A stretch of DNA of 64,000 nt from JBBSNV01 sp964458605 (lineage in GTDB: Bacteria > Pseudomonadota > Alphaproteobacteria > Reyranellales > JAQSWP01): assembly GCA_964458605.1 (NCBI GenBank), contig CAYWLS010000007.1, positions 62,001 to 126,000 of the forward strand. Direction: 5' to 3'. The translations under genes were made by a program, and so were the position numbers. Numbering within the stretch: position 1 is the stretch's first letter; each line of letters begins with the position of its first letter. Below are positions 9,263 through 16,735 of the stretch, one piece after another. The notes beneath the pieces are model-generated. The model ran no database searches, was not told the DNA's origin, and worked only from the letters and a program-made list of their open reading frames with translations.

Positions 9263-10252
9263 TCAGGCGGGATAGCACCCCGCGCTGCGGGCGCGCAGCA
9301 TCAGGATCGGCAGCAGCCGCTCCAGCACCGGCGTCGCCACCCCGGCCTGGCGGGCGAAGTCGCGGATGATGGTCAGCTGGCTGTCGATCTCCATCGCCCG
9401 GCCGCGTTCGAGATCCTGCAGCATCGAGGGCCGGTGCCGCAGCTTCATGCCGGAAGCCAGATCGGCCTGGGGGTTGGCGCTCAGGCCGGTGAAGCCGTGC
9501 GCCGCGGCCACCGCCATGGCCTCCTCCATCAGCGCCGTCACCAGGGGCTGGATATCCGGATCGGAATAGGCGGCCGCAAGGGCGGACTGGGTGAGGCTGC
9601 AGATCGGCGAACTGGCGGCGTTGCGCGCCAGCTTGTTCCACATGTCGCGCCGGATGTCGGCGCTGGCGTCCCACTTGAACAGCGAGCCGGACAAATGGGC
9701 CGCGATACTGGCCGGCCGCGCGGTGCCTGCCTCGCGCAGCGCCTCGCCGATGATGAACTGATTGCCGCCGGGCCGCGTGTTGAGCACCACGCCCGGTTCG
9801 ACGATCTCGTTGGGCGAATTGATCACCACGCCCAGCGAGCGGCGGGCGCCGATCGCCTGGCGCAGCGCGCCGCCGGGATCCAGCCTGGCGGTATCCGGCA
9901 CGATGCCCTGGGGCGAGAAGCCGTTGCCGTAGAACCAGTAGACGCCGTTGACCGCGAAAGCCACCGCGCTGTCCTCATGCAGCAGCGGCGCGATGCTGCG
10001 CGCCACCTGCGGCAGGCCGGGCGTCTTGGCCGCGACGATCACCAGATCCTGCTTGCCCAGCGTCGCCGGATCGTCGCTGGCCGGGATTTTCACCGTGAAA
10101 TCGTCGGTGCCGCATTGCAGGCGCAGGCCGTCGGTCTGGATGGCCTTGAGATGGGCCCCGCGCGCGATCGCGCTGACCTGCTTGCCGTCGCGCGCCAGCC
10201 CGGCCGCCACGAAGCTGCCGACCGCGCCGGCGCCGAAAATGCAGATACGCAT
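9263..10252 (-). CDS. Ketopantoate reductase-like (PanE/ApbA family) oxidoreductase
   Basis: A 329-residue protein from ATG 10252. The N-terminus MRICIFGAGAVGS is the NADP-binding GxGxxG motif of 2-dehydropantoate 2-reductases. AAKTPGL near residues 75-81 and the central KLARNAASSPICSLTQS block are the family's catalytic-domain signature (the lysine-asparagine region). Many genomes carry several such paralogues that reduce other 2-oxoacids, and no other pantothenate gene is nearby, so pantothenate synthesis is not assured. It is downstream of the LuxR-type regulator on the same strand with a 99-base gap. Confidence 0.8.
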   Translation of the reverse strand: MRICIFGAGAVGSFVAAGLARDGKQVSAIARGAHLKAIQTDGLRLQCGTDDFTVKIPASDDPATLGKQDLVIVAAKTPGLPQVARSIAPLLHEDSAVAFAVNGVYWFYGNGFSPQGIVPDTARLDPGGALRQAIGARRSLGVVINSPNEIVEPGVVLNTRPGGNQFIIGEALREAGTARPASIAAHLSGSLFKWDASADIRRDMWNKLARNAASSPICSLTQSALAAAYSDPDIQPLVTALMEEAMAVAAAHGFTGLSANPQADLASGMKLRHRPSMLQDLERGRAMEIDSQLTIIRDFARQAGVATPVLERLLPILMLRARSAGCYPA

Positions 10253-10351
10253 GCCAACCCCATGCCGCGTGCTACGGCTGGCGGCGATTATGCCGATGCT
10301 GGCGCCGCAGCAAAGCGGCAATGGTGCAGGGCGGCGATGCGTCGCCCGCGG

Positions 10352-11140
10352 TCAGCCGAACGGCGTGAAGCTGGCCAGCAGCGAGATGGTGCGGCGGATC
10401 AGGTCGGCCTGACGGTTGGTGCCGGTCTTGGCGAACAGGCCGCGCAGGTGGAACTTGCCGGTGTTGGGGCTGATGCCGCGGCGGCGGCAGAAATCGTTGA
10501 GCCGTTCGCCGAAGGTCAGCGCCTCGAGCAACGCCGCTTCGCTCGCGGTCAGGCCGAAATACTGGCGCAGGGCGGCGAAGTTGCCGGCGCCGCTGTGCTG
10601 GGGATCGCGGATCAGCATCAGCGCCATGGCCTGGCCGCGCCGCGCCGCATCGCCATCCGGCCCCGACAGGAGGCTCCAGGGCCCGCCGATCGTCTCGCGA
10701 TGCTCGCCCGGCCGCTCGATGGTGGCGAGCAGGTCCGTCGCGTCCTGGCGCGCCAGCAGCACCGTATAGGGTTCGCCGCCGCCATGGCGCGGCAGGCTGA
10801 GCGCCTCGCTGTCGCATTCCCCGCCGATCACCTGCGCCAGACCCTGTGCCAGCAGCCGCGACAGCCCGACCGAGCGGCCGATCAGCATGCCGTTGCGTTC
10901 GCACAGGCTGTCGCGTCGCATCGCGATGGCGTTGGCGGCCCGATTGGCGTAGTGCAGCCGGCCCTCGGCGTCGACCAGCGCCACGCCCAGGCTCAACCGA
11001 TCGATCAGCGTCTCGAGCAGCGCCGCCCGCCGCCGCGCCGCCGCCAGTTCATGCTGCAAGCGTTGCAGGGTAGGCGAGGCCGAGGCTTCGGCGACGCCGT
11101 GCGGGAAATCGACGATGGTGGCTGCGCGCTGGACGCTCAC
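10352..11140 (-). CDS. LuxR-type transcriptional regulator with PAS-like domain
   Basis: A 262-residue protein. Residues about 25-50 look like a short coiled coil (heptad-like LQHELAAARRRAALLETL) leading into a PAS-like segment (GVALVDAEGRLHYAN). The C-terminal 65 residues are a LuxR/GerE helix-turn-helix: FGLTASEAALLEAL, then RRGISPNTGKFHLRGLFAKTGT. The signal is unknown. A paralogue with the same layout lies at 12206-13363, on the other side of a LysR-type gene. It may regulate the PanE-like gene downstream. Confidence 0.8.
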   Translation of the reverse strand: MSVQRAATIVDFPHGVAEASASPTLQRLQHELAAARRRAALLETLIDRLSLGVALVDAEGRLHYANRAANAIAMRRDSLCERNGMLIGRSVGLSRLLAQGLAQVIGGECDSEALSLPRHGGGEPYTVLLARQDATDLLATIERPGEHRETIGGPWSLLSGPDGDAARRGQAMALMLIRDPQHSGAGNFAALRQYFGLTASEAALLEALTFGERLNDFCRRRGISPNTGKFHLRGLFAKTGTNRQADLIRRTISLLASFTPFG

Positions 11141-11243
11141 GTGCCGTTCCTCAACTCGTGGCGCGATTATCCGTCCTCGCCGGAAAAGCTCTTATCGAAA
11201 AGAATTTCGACGCTATTCCATGGGGGAATGGAATAATGCCGCC

Positions 11244-12209
11244 TCAGGGCGGCGGCGCCGGTCGGGCGGAGGGCGACGCTTGCGCCATCAATTCGCGGTG
11301 GATTTCGCCTGCCGCCTCGTGCGCCAGACGGCGCAGGCTTTCCACCAGCAGGGAGGCCTCGGCGTGGCGCGACACGCCGCAATCGACGGCATAGCGCAGC
11401 CGCGGCTTGAGCGGACGATAGACGACCGCGCCCCCCGACGCCCGGGCGGCGGCATTGGCGCTGAGATCGCCGGCGATGGTCAGCCCCAGCCCGTCGGCCA
11501 CCATCATGCAGGCGGCAAAGGCGGTCGAAGCCTCGACCGCGACGCGCGGCACGAACCCGGCATCGTCGAACAGGCTGTCGATGACCAGGCGCGTCTCGCG
11601 CGTGGTGGCGAGCCCGATCAGCGCCTCGCCGTCGAGATCGGCGACCGTGACGGCGGCGCGCTCGGCCAGATGGTGGCGCGCCGGCATGGCACAGACGATA
11701 TCGGCCACCAGGATGCGCTCGGTCGGCATCGTGCCCGGCGCCGACTGGCTGCGCGGGCTGAGATCGCGCGTGGCGAAGCCGATATCGATGGTGCCGGACA
11801 GCACCCCCTGCACCAGATTGCGGCCGCTGTCGCATTCCAGCGAGACCTCGACATTGGGCCGCGTCTGCAGGAAGCGGGCGATGATCTTCTGGATGAAGCC
11901 GCTCGACAGGCTGGGATTGGCGCCGACCACGATGCGGCCGGCCGCCGGTTCGCGCAGGGTCTGCGCCACCGTGCTGAGCCGGTCGAGCCCGCGCCAGGCG
12001 CTGACCACTTCGCGATAGAGCGCCATCGCCTTGACGGTGGGCAGCACGCGCCGGCCTTCGCGCCGGAACAGCGCATAGCCCAGATTGCGCTCCAGCGAGT
12101 CGATCACCTTGGAAATGGTGGGCTGGGAAACTTGCAGCCGCTTGGCCGCGCCGCTGAAGGATCCTTCCTCCACCGCCGCCCGGAAGGTCTCGATCTGGCG
12201 CAGGTTCAT
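11244..12209 (-). CDS. LysR-family transcriptional regulator
   Basis: A 321-residue protein from ATG 12209. The first 60 residues are the winged helix of LysR regulators (NLRQIETFRAAVEEGSFSGA, then QPTISKVIDSLERNLGYALF). The rest is a type-2 periplasmic-binding-like effector domain starting at about residue 92 (GRIVVGANPSLS). The ATG overlaps the stop of the upstream LuxR-type gene as ATGA, so the two are translationally coupled. The co-inducer and targets are unknown. Its promoter is presumably upstream of the LuxR-type gene at about 13364-13420. Confidence 0.9.
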   Translation of the reverse strand: MNLRQIETFRAAVEEGSFSGAAKRLQVSQPTISKVIDSLERNLGYALFRREGRRVLPTVKAMALYREVVSAWRGLDRLSTVAQTLREPAAGRIVVGANPSLSSGFIQKIIARFLQTRPNVEVSLECDSGRNLVQGVLSGTIDIGFATRDLSPRSQSAPGTMPTERILVADIVCAMPARHHLAERAAVTVADLDGEALIGLATTRETRLVIDSLFDDAGFVPRVAVEASTAFAACMMVADGLGLTIAGDLSANAAARASGGAVVYRPLKPRLRYAVDCGVSRHAEASLLVESLRRLAHEAAGEIHRELMAQASPSARPAPPP

Positions 12210-13363
12210 GCGTGTCCGCCGGGCAGCGCTGCGAGGTCGTTGACCATGCGCGACACCAGCCGCACCAGATCGCCCTGGCCGTGGGTGCCGGTCTTGGCGT
12301 AAAGCGCGCGCAGGTGGAAGCGGGCGGTATTGATGCTGATGCCGCGCCGGTCGCAATGCTCCTGCAATGTCCGGCCGGTGGCCAGCGCGCCAAGCAGCGC
12401 TTCCTCGGCAGCGGTCAGGCCGAAGCGGCGACGCACCGCCAGCATGCTGTCGCCGCGCATGTCCTCCGGGTCGCGGATCAGCAGCAGCACCATGCCGGCC
12501 TCGCGAATCGGCGGCGGGGCCAGGTCGTCCGGCCCATTCGGCGCCGGCCGATAGGGGCTGGCCAGCACCAGGTAATGATCGTCGCGGTCGTTGCGCGGCA
12601 AGACCAGGGAGGTCTCGAGCCCGGCCCGACCTCGCGCCGTGGCGGCGATCAGCCGTGCCAGCGCCGATGCGGCGAACCGGCTGTGCGCCTTCAGCAGCCC
12701 GTCCTGCTCGACCAGGCCGTCGCCTCGCGACAGCAGCAGGCGCGCGGCGCGATTGAGGTAGACGATGGCGCCGCTGCCTTGCAGCAGCGCCACGCCAAGG
12801 CGCATGCGCTCGAACAGCGACTCGAACTTCTCGGCGCGCCGGCGCTGGTGGACGATCTGGCGGTGCAGCTTCAACCCGAGGCGCAGATGCGGCAGGAACC
12901 GCGAGAACAACGCCACATCCTGCGCCGTGAACAGGGCGGAATGCTTGTCGCGATGCACCGCCAGAAAGGCAGCGCAGCCGTCCTCGCGCAGCAGCGGCGC
13001 GCCCAGCGAATCGCGCAAGGTCAGGCGGGCGTAGAAGTCGTTGTAGAATTCGTCGCGGGCGATGGTCTGGACGGGCCACGCCATGCTGGTGGTGGTGGCC
13101 TGGCCGATCGGCAGGCCGGCCAGCAGCGCCACCGCCGGATCGATGGCGCCGAAATAGTCGCGGTATTGGTCGCGCACCGATTGCTGGTCGATCACGCCGG
13201 TGGTGACGGCCAGATTGCGGCTTGCCAGGGACTGGTCGGCCAGCAGCATGGCATCGGCCTGGGCGCCGACGGCGCGGCCGACGCCGCGCAGCGCCTCGGG
13301 CCAGCGCTCGGCATCCAGCGCGGCGGCATAGATGCCGTCGATCACATCTTTCGCCAGGCTCAC
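12206..13363 (-). CDS. LuxR-type transcriptional regulator with PAS-like domain
   Basis: Read from GTG 13363 it has 385 residues; an upstream in-frame start would add 39 residues of low-complexity-like sequence, so GTG after a G-rich patch is preferred. It has an N-terminal sensory region of unknown family, a PAS-like segment (GVALLQGSGAIVYLN) and a C-terminal LuxR helix-turn-helix (FGLTAAEEALLGAL, then RRGISINTARFHLRALYAKTGT). That HTH closely resembles the one at 10352-11140. It forms an operon with the LysR gene through a 4-base stop/start overlap. Ligand and targets cannot be deduced. Confidence 0.8.
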   Translation of the reverse strand: MSLAKDVIDGIYAAALDAERWPEALRGVGRAVGAQADAMLLADQSLASRNLAVTTGVIDQQSVRDQYRDYFGAIDPAVALLAGLPIGQATTTSMAWPVQTIARDEFYNDFYARLTLRDSLGAPLLREDGCAAFLAVHRDKHSALFTAQDVALFSRFLPHLRLGLKLHRQIVHQRRRAEKFESLFERMRLGVALLQGSGAIVYLNRAARLLLSRGDGLVEQDGLLKAHSRFAASALARLIAATARGRAGLETSLVLPRNDRDDHYLVLASPYRPAPNGPDDLAPPPIREAGMVLLLIRDPEDMRGDSMLAVRRRFGLTAAEEALLGALATGRTLQEHCDRRGISINTARFHLRALYAKTGTHGQGDLVRLVSRMVNDLAALPGGHA

Positions 13364-13506
13364 GCTGCGCCCCCAACAAGCCGGGCGTGTATTGTGCCAG
13401 CGCGCGGCAACGGCGCAAGGCTTACCGCCGCATCGCGCGCGATCGCCAAGCGTCGAGTTTAGGGGCGGCCATCCCCGCAAGCGCGGAGCGGCCGCCCGAT
13501 ACCGCC

Positions 13507-14823
13507 TCAGGCCGCCTGACGCTGCCCGGCGTCGCTCGCCGCCAGCGCCTGGTCGAGATCGGCCAGGATGTCGTCGATATGCTCCAGCCCGACCGACAGG
13601 CGCACATAGCCCGGCGTGACGCCGGCGGCTTGCTGCTCCTGGTCCGAGAGCTGGGAGTGGGTAGTGCTGGCGGGATGGATCGCCAGGCTGCGCGCGTCGC
13701 CCAGATTGGCGACGTGGTAGAATAGTTTCAGCGCATCGATGAAGCGGCGGCCCGCCGCGCTGCCGCCCTTCAGCTCGAAGCCGACCAGCCCGCTATAGCC
13801 GCCGTTCAGGTAGGTATCGGCGCGCTGGCGCGCGGTGCCCGATTGCAGGCCGGGATAGATCACATGGCTGATGGCCGGCTGCTTGGCCAGATGCTGCGCC
13901 ACCGCCAGGGCGTTGCGGCTGTGCTCGCGGATGCGCAGCGGCAAGGTCTCCAGCCCCTGCAGGGTCTGGAAGGCGTTGTAGGGCGACAGCGCCGCGCCCA
14001 GGTCGCGCAACAGGGTGACGCGCGCCTTGATGATGTAGGCGATCGGGCCCAGCGGCTTGGTCGCCTCGGTCCACACCGCGCCGTGATAGGACGGATCGGG
14101 CGTGTTGAGCAGCGGCTGGCGCTGCTTGTGCGCGGCCCAGTCGAGATTGCCGCCATCGACCAGCGCGCCGCCGATCGAGGTGCCGTGGCCGGCGATATAT
14201 TTGGTGGTCGAATAGACGATGATCGCAGCGCCGTGGTCGAACGGCCGGCACAGCACCGGCGCGGCGGTGTTGTCGACGATCAGCGGGATGCCGAACTCGC
14301 GGCCGATCTTGGCGACCTCGGCGATCGGGAACACCGTCAGCTTGGGGTTGGGCAGGGTCTCGGCGTAATAGGCGCGGGTGCGGTCGTCGGTGGCGCGGCG
14401 GAAATTCTCCGGGTCCGACGGATCGACGAAGCGCACTTCCAGACCTTGCTGCTTCAGCGTGTTGGCGAACAGGTTCCAGGTGCCGCCGTAGAGATCGGTC
14501 GAACTCACCACGTTGTCGCCGGCCTGGGCCAGGTTCTGTACCGCGAAGGCCGAGGCGGCTTGGCCCGAGGCCAGCGCCAGCGCGCCGACGCCGCCCTCCA
14601 GCGCCGCCAGACGCTTCTCCAGCACGTCGGTGGTCGGGTTCATGATGCGCGTGTAGATGTTGCCGAATTCCTTGAGCGCGAACAGGTTGGCGGCGTGGGC
14701 GGTGTCGTTGAACTGGAACGAGGTGGTCTGGTAGATCGGCACGGCCACGGCCCCGGTGGCGGGGTCGGCGCGATAGCCGGCGTGTAGGGCTAACGTCTCA
14801 GGGTGCAGCTTGATTTCGGTCAT
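13507..14823 (-). CDS. metY: O-acetylhomoserine / O-acetylserine sulfhydrylase
   Basis: A 438-residue PLP enzyme of the Cys/Met metabolism family. The start ATG 14823 has GGGAGCC just upstream. Y57-T-R and GNIYTRIMNPT (54-64) are the cofactor and substrate contacts, and YSTTKYIAGHG (204-214) carries the Schiff-base lysine K208. Length and sequence type fit the MetY branch, which makes homocysteine from O-acetylhomoserine and sulfide; the O-acetylserine activity of some relatives is possible. It follows cysG by 139 bases on the same strand. The gap holds a hairpin at 14881-14903 but no clear terminator, so cysG-metY is probably one sulfur-assimilation operon. Confidence 0.9.
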   Translation of the reverse strand: MTEIKLHPETLALHAGYRADPATGAVAVPIYQTTSFQFNDTAHAANLFALKEFGNIYTRIMNPTTDVLEKRLAALEGGVGALALASGQAASAFAVQNLAQAGDNVVSSTDLYGGTWNLFANTLKQQGLEVRFVDPSDPENFRRATDDRTRAYYAETLPNPKLTVFPIAEVAKIGREFGIPLIVDNTAAPVLCRPFDHGAAIIVYSTTKYIAGHGTSIGGALVDGGNLDWAAHKQRQPLLNTPDPSYHGAVWTEATKPLGPIAYIIKARVTLLRDLGAALSPYNAFQTLQGLETLPLRIREHSRNALAVAQHLAKQPAISHVIYPGLQSGTARQRADTYLNGGYSGLVGFELKGGSAAGRRFIDALKLFYHVANLGDARSLAIHPASTTHSQLSDQEQQAAGVTPGYVRLSVGLEHIDDILADLDQALAASDAGQRQAA

Positions 14824-14880
14824 TTTCGGCTCCCTCATGGCGATTCGGTGGACGGCAAAACGTAGCTCAGTAAGCGGCAT

Positions 14881-14903
14881 GGCGGTTTTGCGCAAGACCC
14901 GCC
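14881..14903 (-). other. Hairpin between cysG and metY
   Basis: On the minus strand, GGCGGGTC and AACCGCC flank the self-complementary TTGCGCAA, giving an imperfect stem of about ten pairs with one mismatch and one bulge. No T-run follows it, so it is not a standard terminator. It could be an RNA-processing or stability element in the cysG-metY transcript. Confidence 0.35.
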
Positions 14904-14962
14904 CAATGGCTAGGGAACGGCCTGCAGCGCGGCCTTCCCTCTGGATCTGCGGACGGATGCGC

Positions 14963-16357
14963 TCATACCGCTTCCTGCAGTTCGATCAGGTGATTGTCGG
15001 CCTGGGCCATGGCCGCCACCTTGCCGATGACGATCAGGGCCGGCCCGCTGTGACTCGACGCCAGCTTGGGCAGGTCGGCCAGGGTGCCCGCGCTGACCCG
15101 CTGGTCGGGCCGCGTGCCGCGCTCGATCACGGCAACCGGCGTTGCGGTATCGAGCCCGGCCCTGGTCAGCTTGCTGGCGACCAGCCCGGCCGAAGACAGG
15201 CCCATATAGACGACGATGGTGTGGTCGGCCTTGGCCAGGGCCTGCCAATCGGCCACCGGCTCGCCGTTGCGGGCATGGCCGGTCACGAAGGTGACGGACG
15301 AGGCGTGGTTGCGATGGGTCAGCGGGATGCCGGCGGCCGCGGCGCAGCCCAGCGCCGCGGTGATGCCCGGCACCACGATGGCCTCGATGCCGTTGCGACG
15401 CACCGCCTCCAGCTCTTCGCCGCCGCGGCCGAACACGAAGGGATCCCCGCCCTTCAGGCGCAACACTCTCTTGCCCGCCTTGGCATGCTCGACCAGCAGC
15501 GCGTTGATCGCTTCCTGACTCTTGGAATGGTTGGCCTTGGACTTGCCGACATAGATGCGCTCGGCGTCGCGGCGCACATAGTCCAGCACCTCCCGGCCGA
15601 CCAGCTCGTCATAGAGCACCACGTCGGCCTGCTGCATTAGGCGCAGCGCGCGCAGGGTCAACAGGTCGGGATCGCCCGGCCCGGCGCCGACGATATAGAC
15701 CGCGCCCTGGCCGTCGCTGCGGGGCAGTTCGCCGTTCAGGCTCGCCAGCATGGCCTTGCGTGCGTGCTGGTCGCGACCGGCCAGCACCGCCTCGCCGATC
15801 GGCCCGTCGATGACGCGCTCCCAGAAACGGCGGCGGCCTTGCACCGTGCCGATCACGCCGCCCGCGGCGGAGCGGAAGGCGCCGGCGAAGCGCGCCAGCG
15901 CATCGAGTCGGGCCGGCAGTGCAGCCTCGATGCGCGCGCGCAGGGAGCGCGCCAGCACCGGCGAGGCGCCGCCGGTCGAGATGCCGACGGTGACCGCGCC
16001 GCGATCGACGATCGACGGCATGATGAAGTCGCAATGCTCGGGCTTGTCGACCACGTTGACCGGCACGCGCGCCACGCGGGCGGCCTCGGCCACCAGCTGG
16101 TCGAGCGCGCCGTCGCCGGAGGCCACGAACGCCAGGGTGACGCCGATCAGGTCGTCGGCCTTGAACGAGGCGCCGTTCCAGGCGACGCGGCCTTCCATGA
16201 CATGCTCGGCCAAAGCCGGTTCGAGCGTGCGGGCGACGACGAAGACGCGGGCGCCGGCCTTCAGCAGCAGTTCGACGCGCTGGCTGCCCTGGGCGGTGCC
16301 GCCGACGACCAGGACGTTGCGATCCTTCAGATCGAAGAAAGTGGGGAAATGACGCAT
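14963..16357 (-). CDS. cysG: Siroheme synthase (fused dehydrogenase/ferrochelatase and uroporphyrinogen-III methyltransferase)
   Basis: A 464-residue bifunctional enzyme. The N-terminal domain (1-205) starts MRHFPTFFDL and has the Rossmann motif VVGGTAQGSQR; it oxidises precorrin-2 and inserts iron. The C-terminal domain (about 218-455) is the SAM-dependent uroporphyrinogen-III methyltransferase, with VYIVGAGPGDPDLLTLRA and LKGGDPFVFGRGGEE. Siroheme serves sulfite and nitrite reductases. ATG 16357 is set by AAGGAG with a seven-base spacer; a TTG two codons upstream is less likely. That ribosome binding site is exactly complementary to bases in the upstream Cys-rich leader frame. The gene is followed by metY. 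Confidence 0.95.
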   Translation of the reverse strand: MRHFPTFFDLKDRNVLVVGGTAQGSQRVELLLKAGARVFVVARTLEPALAEHVMEGRVAWNGASFKADDLIGVTLAFVASGDGALDQLVAEAARVARVPVNVVDKPEHCDFIMPSIVDRGAVTVGISTGGASPVLARSLRARIEAALPARLDALARFAGAFRSAAGGVIGTVQGRRRFWERVIDGPIGEAVLAGRDQHARKAMLASLNGELPRSDGQGAVYIVGAGPGDPDLLTLRALRLMQQADVVLYDELVGREVLDYVRRDAERIYVGKSKANHSKSQEAINALLVEHAKAGKRVLRLKGGDPFVFGRGGEELEAVRRNGIEAIVVPGITAALGCAAAAGIPLTHRNHASSVTFVTGHARNGEPVADWQALAKADHTIVVYMGLSSAGLVASKLTRAGLDTATPVAVIERGTRPDQRVSAGTLADLPKLASSHSGPALIVIGKVAAMAQADNHLIELQEAV

Positions 16358-16364
16358 GACCAAA

Positions 16365-16435
16365 CTCCTTGCACGACCGGATGACGTGGGCGCGGCGCCA
16401 AGCGGCGCGATGTCAGCGGCGACAACAGCAAGGAG
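16365..16435 (-). promoter_or_regulatory. Putative translational attenuator: anti-SD/SD pair of cysG
   Basis: On the minus-strand transcript, CTCCTTGC (16435 down to 16428) lies inside the leader frame across the Ala-Pro-Cys codons. GCAAGGAG (16372 down to 16365) is the cysG Shine-Dalgarno region. They are perfect 8-base complements, extendable by one G-U pair, with a 55-base loop between them. A ribosome paused at the Cys codons would cover the first element and leave the second free. A ribosome that finishes the leader and leaves would let them pair and block cysG. The complementarity is seen directly; the mechanism is inferred. Confidence 0.65.
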
Positions 16436-16478
16436 CGGGGCGAGGGGGCGGTGGGACGGAGAGTGAAACGCTACGCAT
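16413..16478 (-). CDS. Cys-rich leader peptide upstream of cysG
   Basis: A 21-codon frame reading MRSVSLSVPPPPRPAP-CCC-RR and a TGA stop. ATG 16478 is preceded by GAGGAT with a four-base spacer (GAGGATAGTCATG). The codons TGC TGT TGT come third to fifth before the final two Arg codons and stop. The first Cys codon overlaps a sequence complementary to the cysG ribosome binding site, 56 bases further on. Runs of the pathway's end-product amino acid in a short frame before a biosynthetic gene are the hallmark of attenuation leaders. cysG and metY both serve sulfur assimilation. Poly-Cys leader frames are known from actinobacteria; I do not know of a described case for cysG in this group. Too short to be recognised by homology. 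Confidence 0.7.
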   Translation of the reverse strand: MRSVSLSVPPPPRPAPCCCRR

Positions 16479-16508
16479 GACTATCCTCGTTCGGTCTGCC
16501 GTTGGGCT

Positions 16509-16528
16509 CCACGAAGAGGGCTTCGTGG
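16509..16528. repeat. Perfect 8-bp inverted repeat in the cysG leader
   Basis: CCACGAAG and CTTCGTGG are separated by four bases. In the minus-strand transcript this makes a stable hairpin about 30 bases before the leader frame. No T-run follows, so it is not an obvious terminator. It may protect or fold the 5' leader: AAACGCTA just upstream can pair with TAGCGTTT at the start of the leader frame, enclosing this hairpin. Confidence 0.6.
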
Positions 16529-16624
16529 CGCTTTAGCGTTTGGTCACGCGGCGCAAGCTGCTGCCGTCAAATTCCCGCGCGCAGTTGGGGGTGCGAGCCC
16601 GGCTTCGCTGCCGAAGTCGCAGCG

Positions 16625-16653
16625 ATAATTCTACAGACTGTAAACTGAGTCAA
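16625..16653 (-). promoter_or_regulatory. Candidate promoter of the cysG leader, with internal palindrome
   Basis: On the minus strand, TTGACT (16653-16648) and AATTAT (16630-16625) are 17 bases apart. This would start a transcript near 16617 and give a leader of about 260 bases before cysG. Between the two boxes lies the perfect palindrome TACAGACTGTA (16632-16642), a plausible operator. The position and spacing are seen; activity and the binding protein are not known. Confidence 0.5.
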
Positions 16654-16683
16654 TTCAATTTTCACCGATATAATATGAAAATA

Positions 16684-16698
16684 TATGTAAATTACATA
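16684..16698. repeat. Perfect palindrome in an AT-rich patch
   Basis: TATGTAA-A-TTACATA is a 7-1-7 perfect dyad within an unusually AT-rich stretch (about 16660-16735), in sharp contrast to the GC-rich surroundings. It lies upstream of the candidate cysG promoter. It may bind a regulator or mark an UP-element-like region. Confidence 0.4.
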
Positions 16699-16735
16699 AT
16701 AAACGCAATAAATATAATATCATTCAATATCATGG

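Noticed and set aside
9038..11236. A 732-codon plus-strand frame over the PanE-like and LuxR genes
   Set aside because: Shadow of minus-strand genes; the composition is that of an antisense frame.
14824..14962. Possible SAM-II riboswitch before metY, as in other alphaproteobacteria
   Set aside because: The conserved pseudoknot sequences are not present; only an imperfect hairpin is seen.
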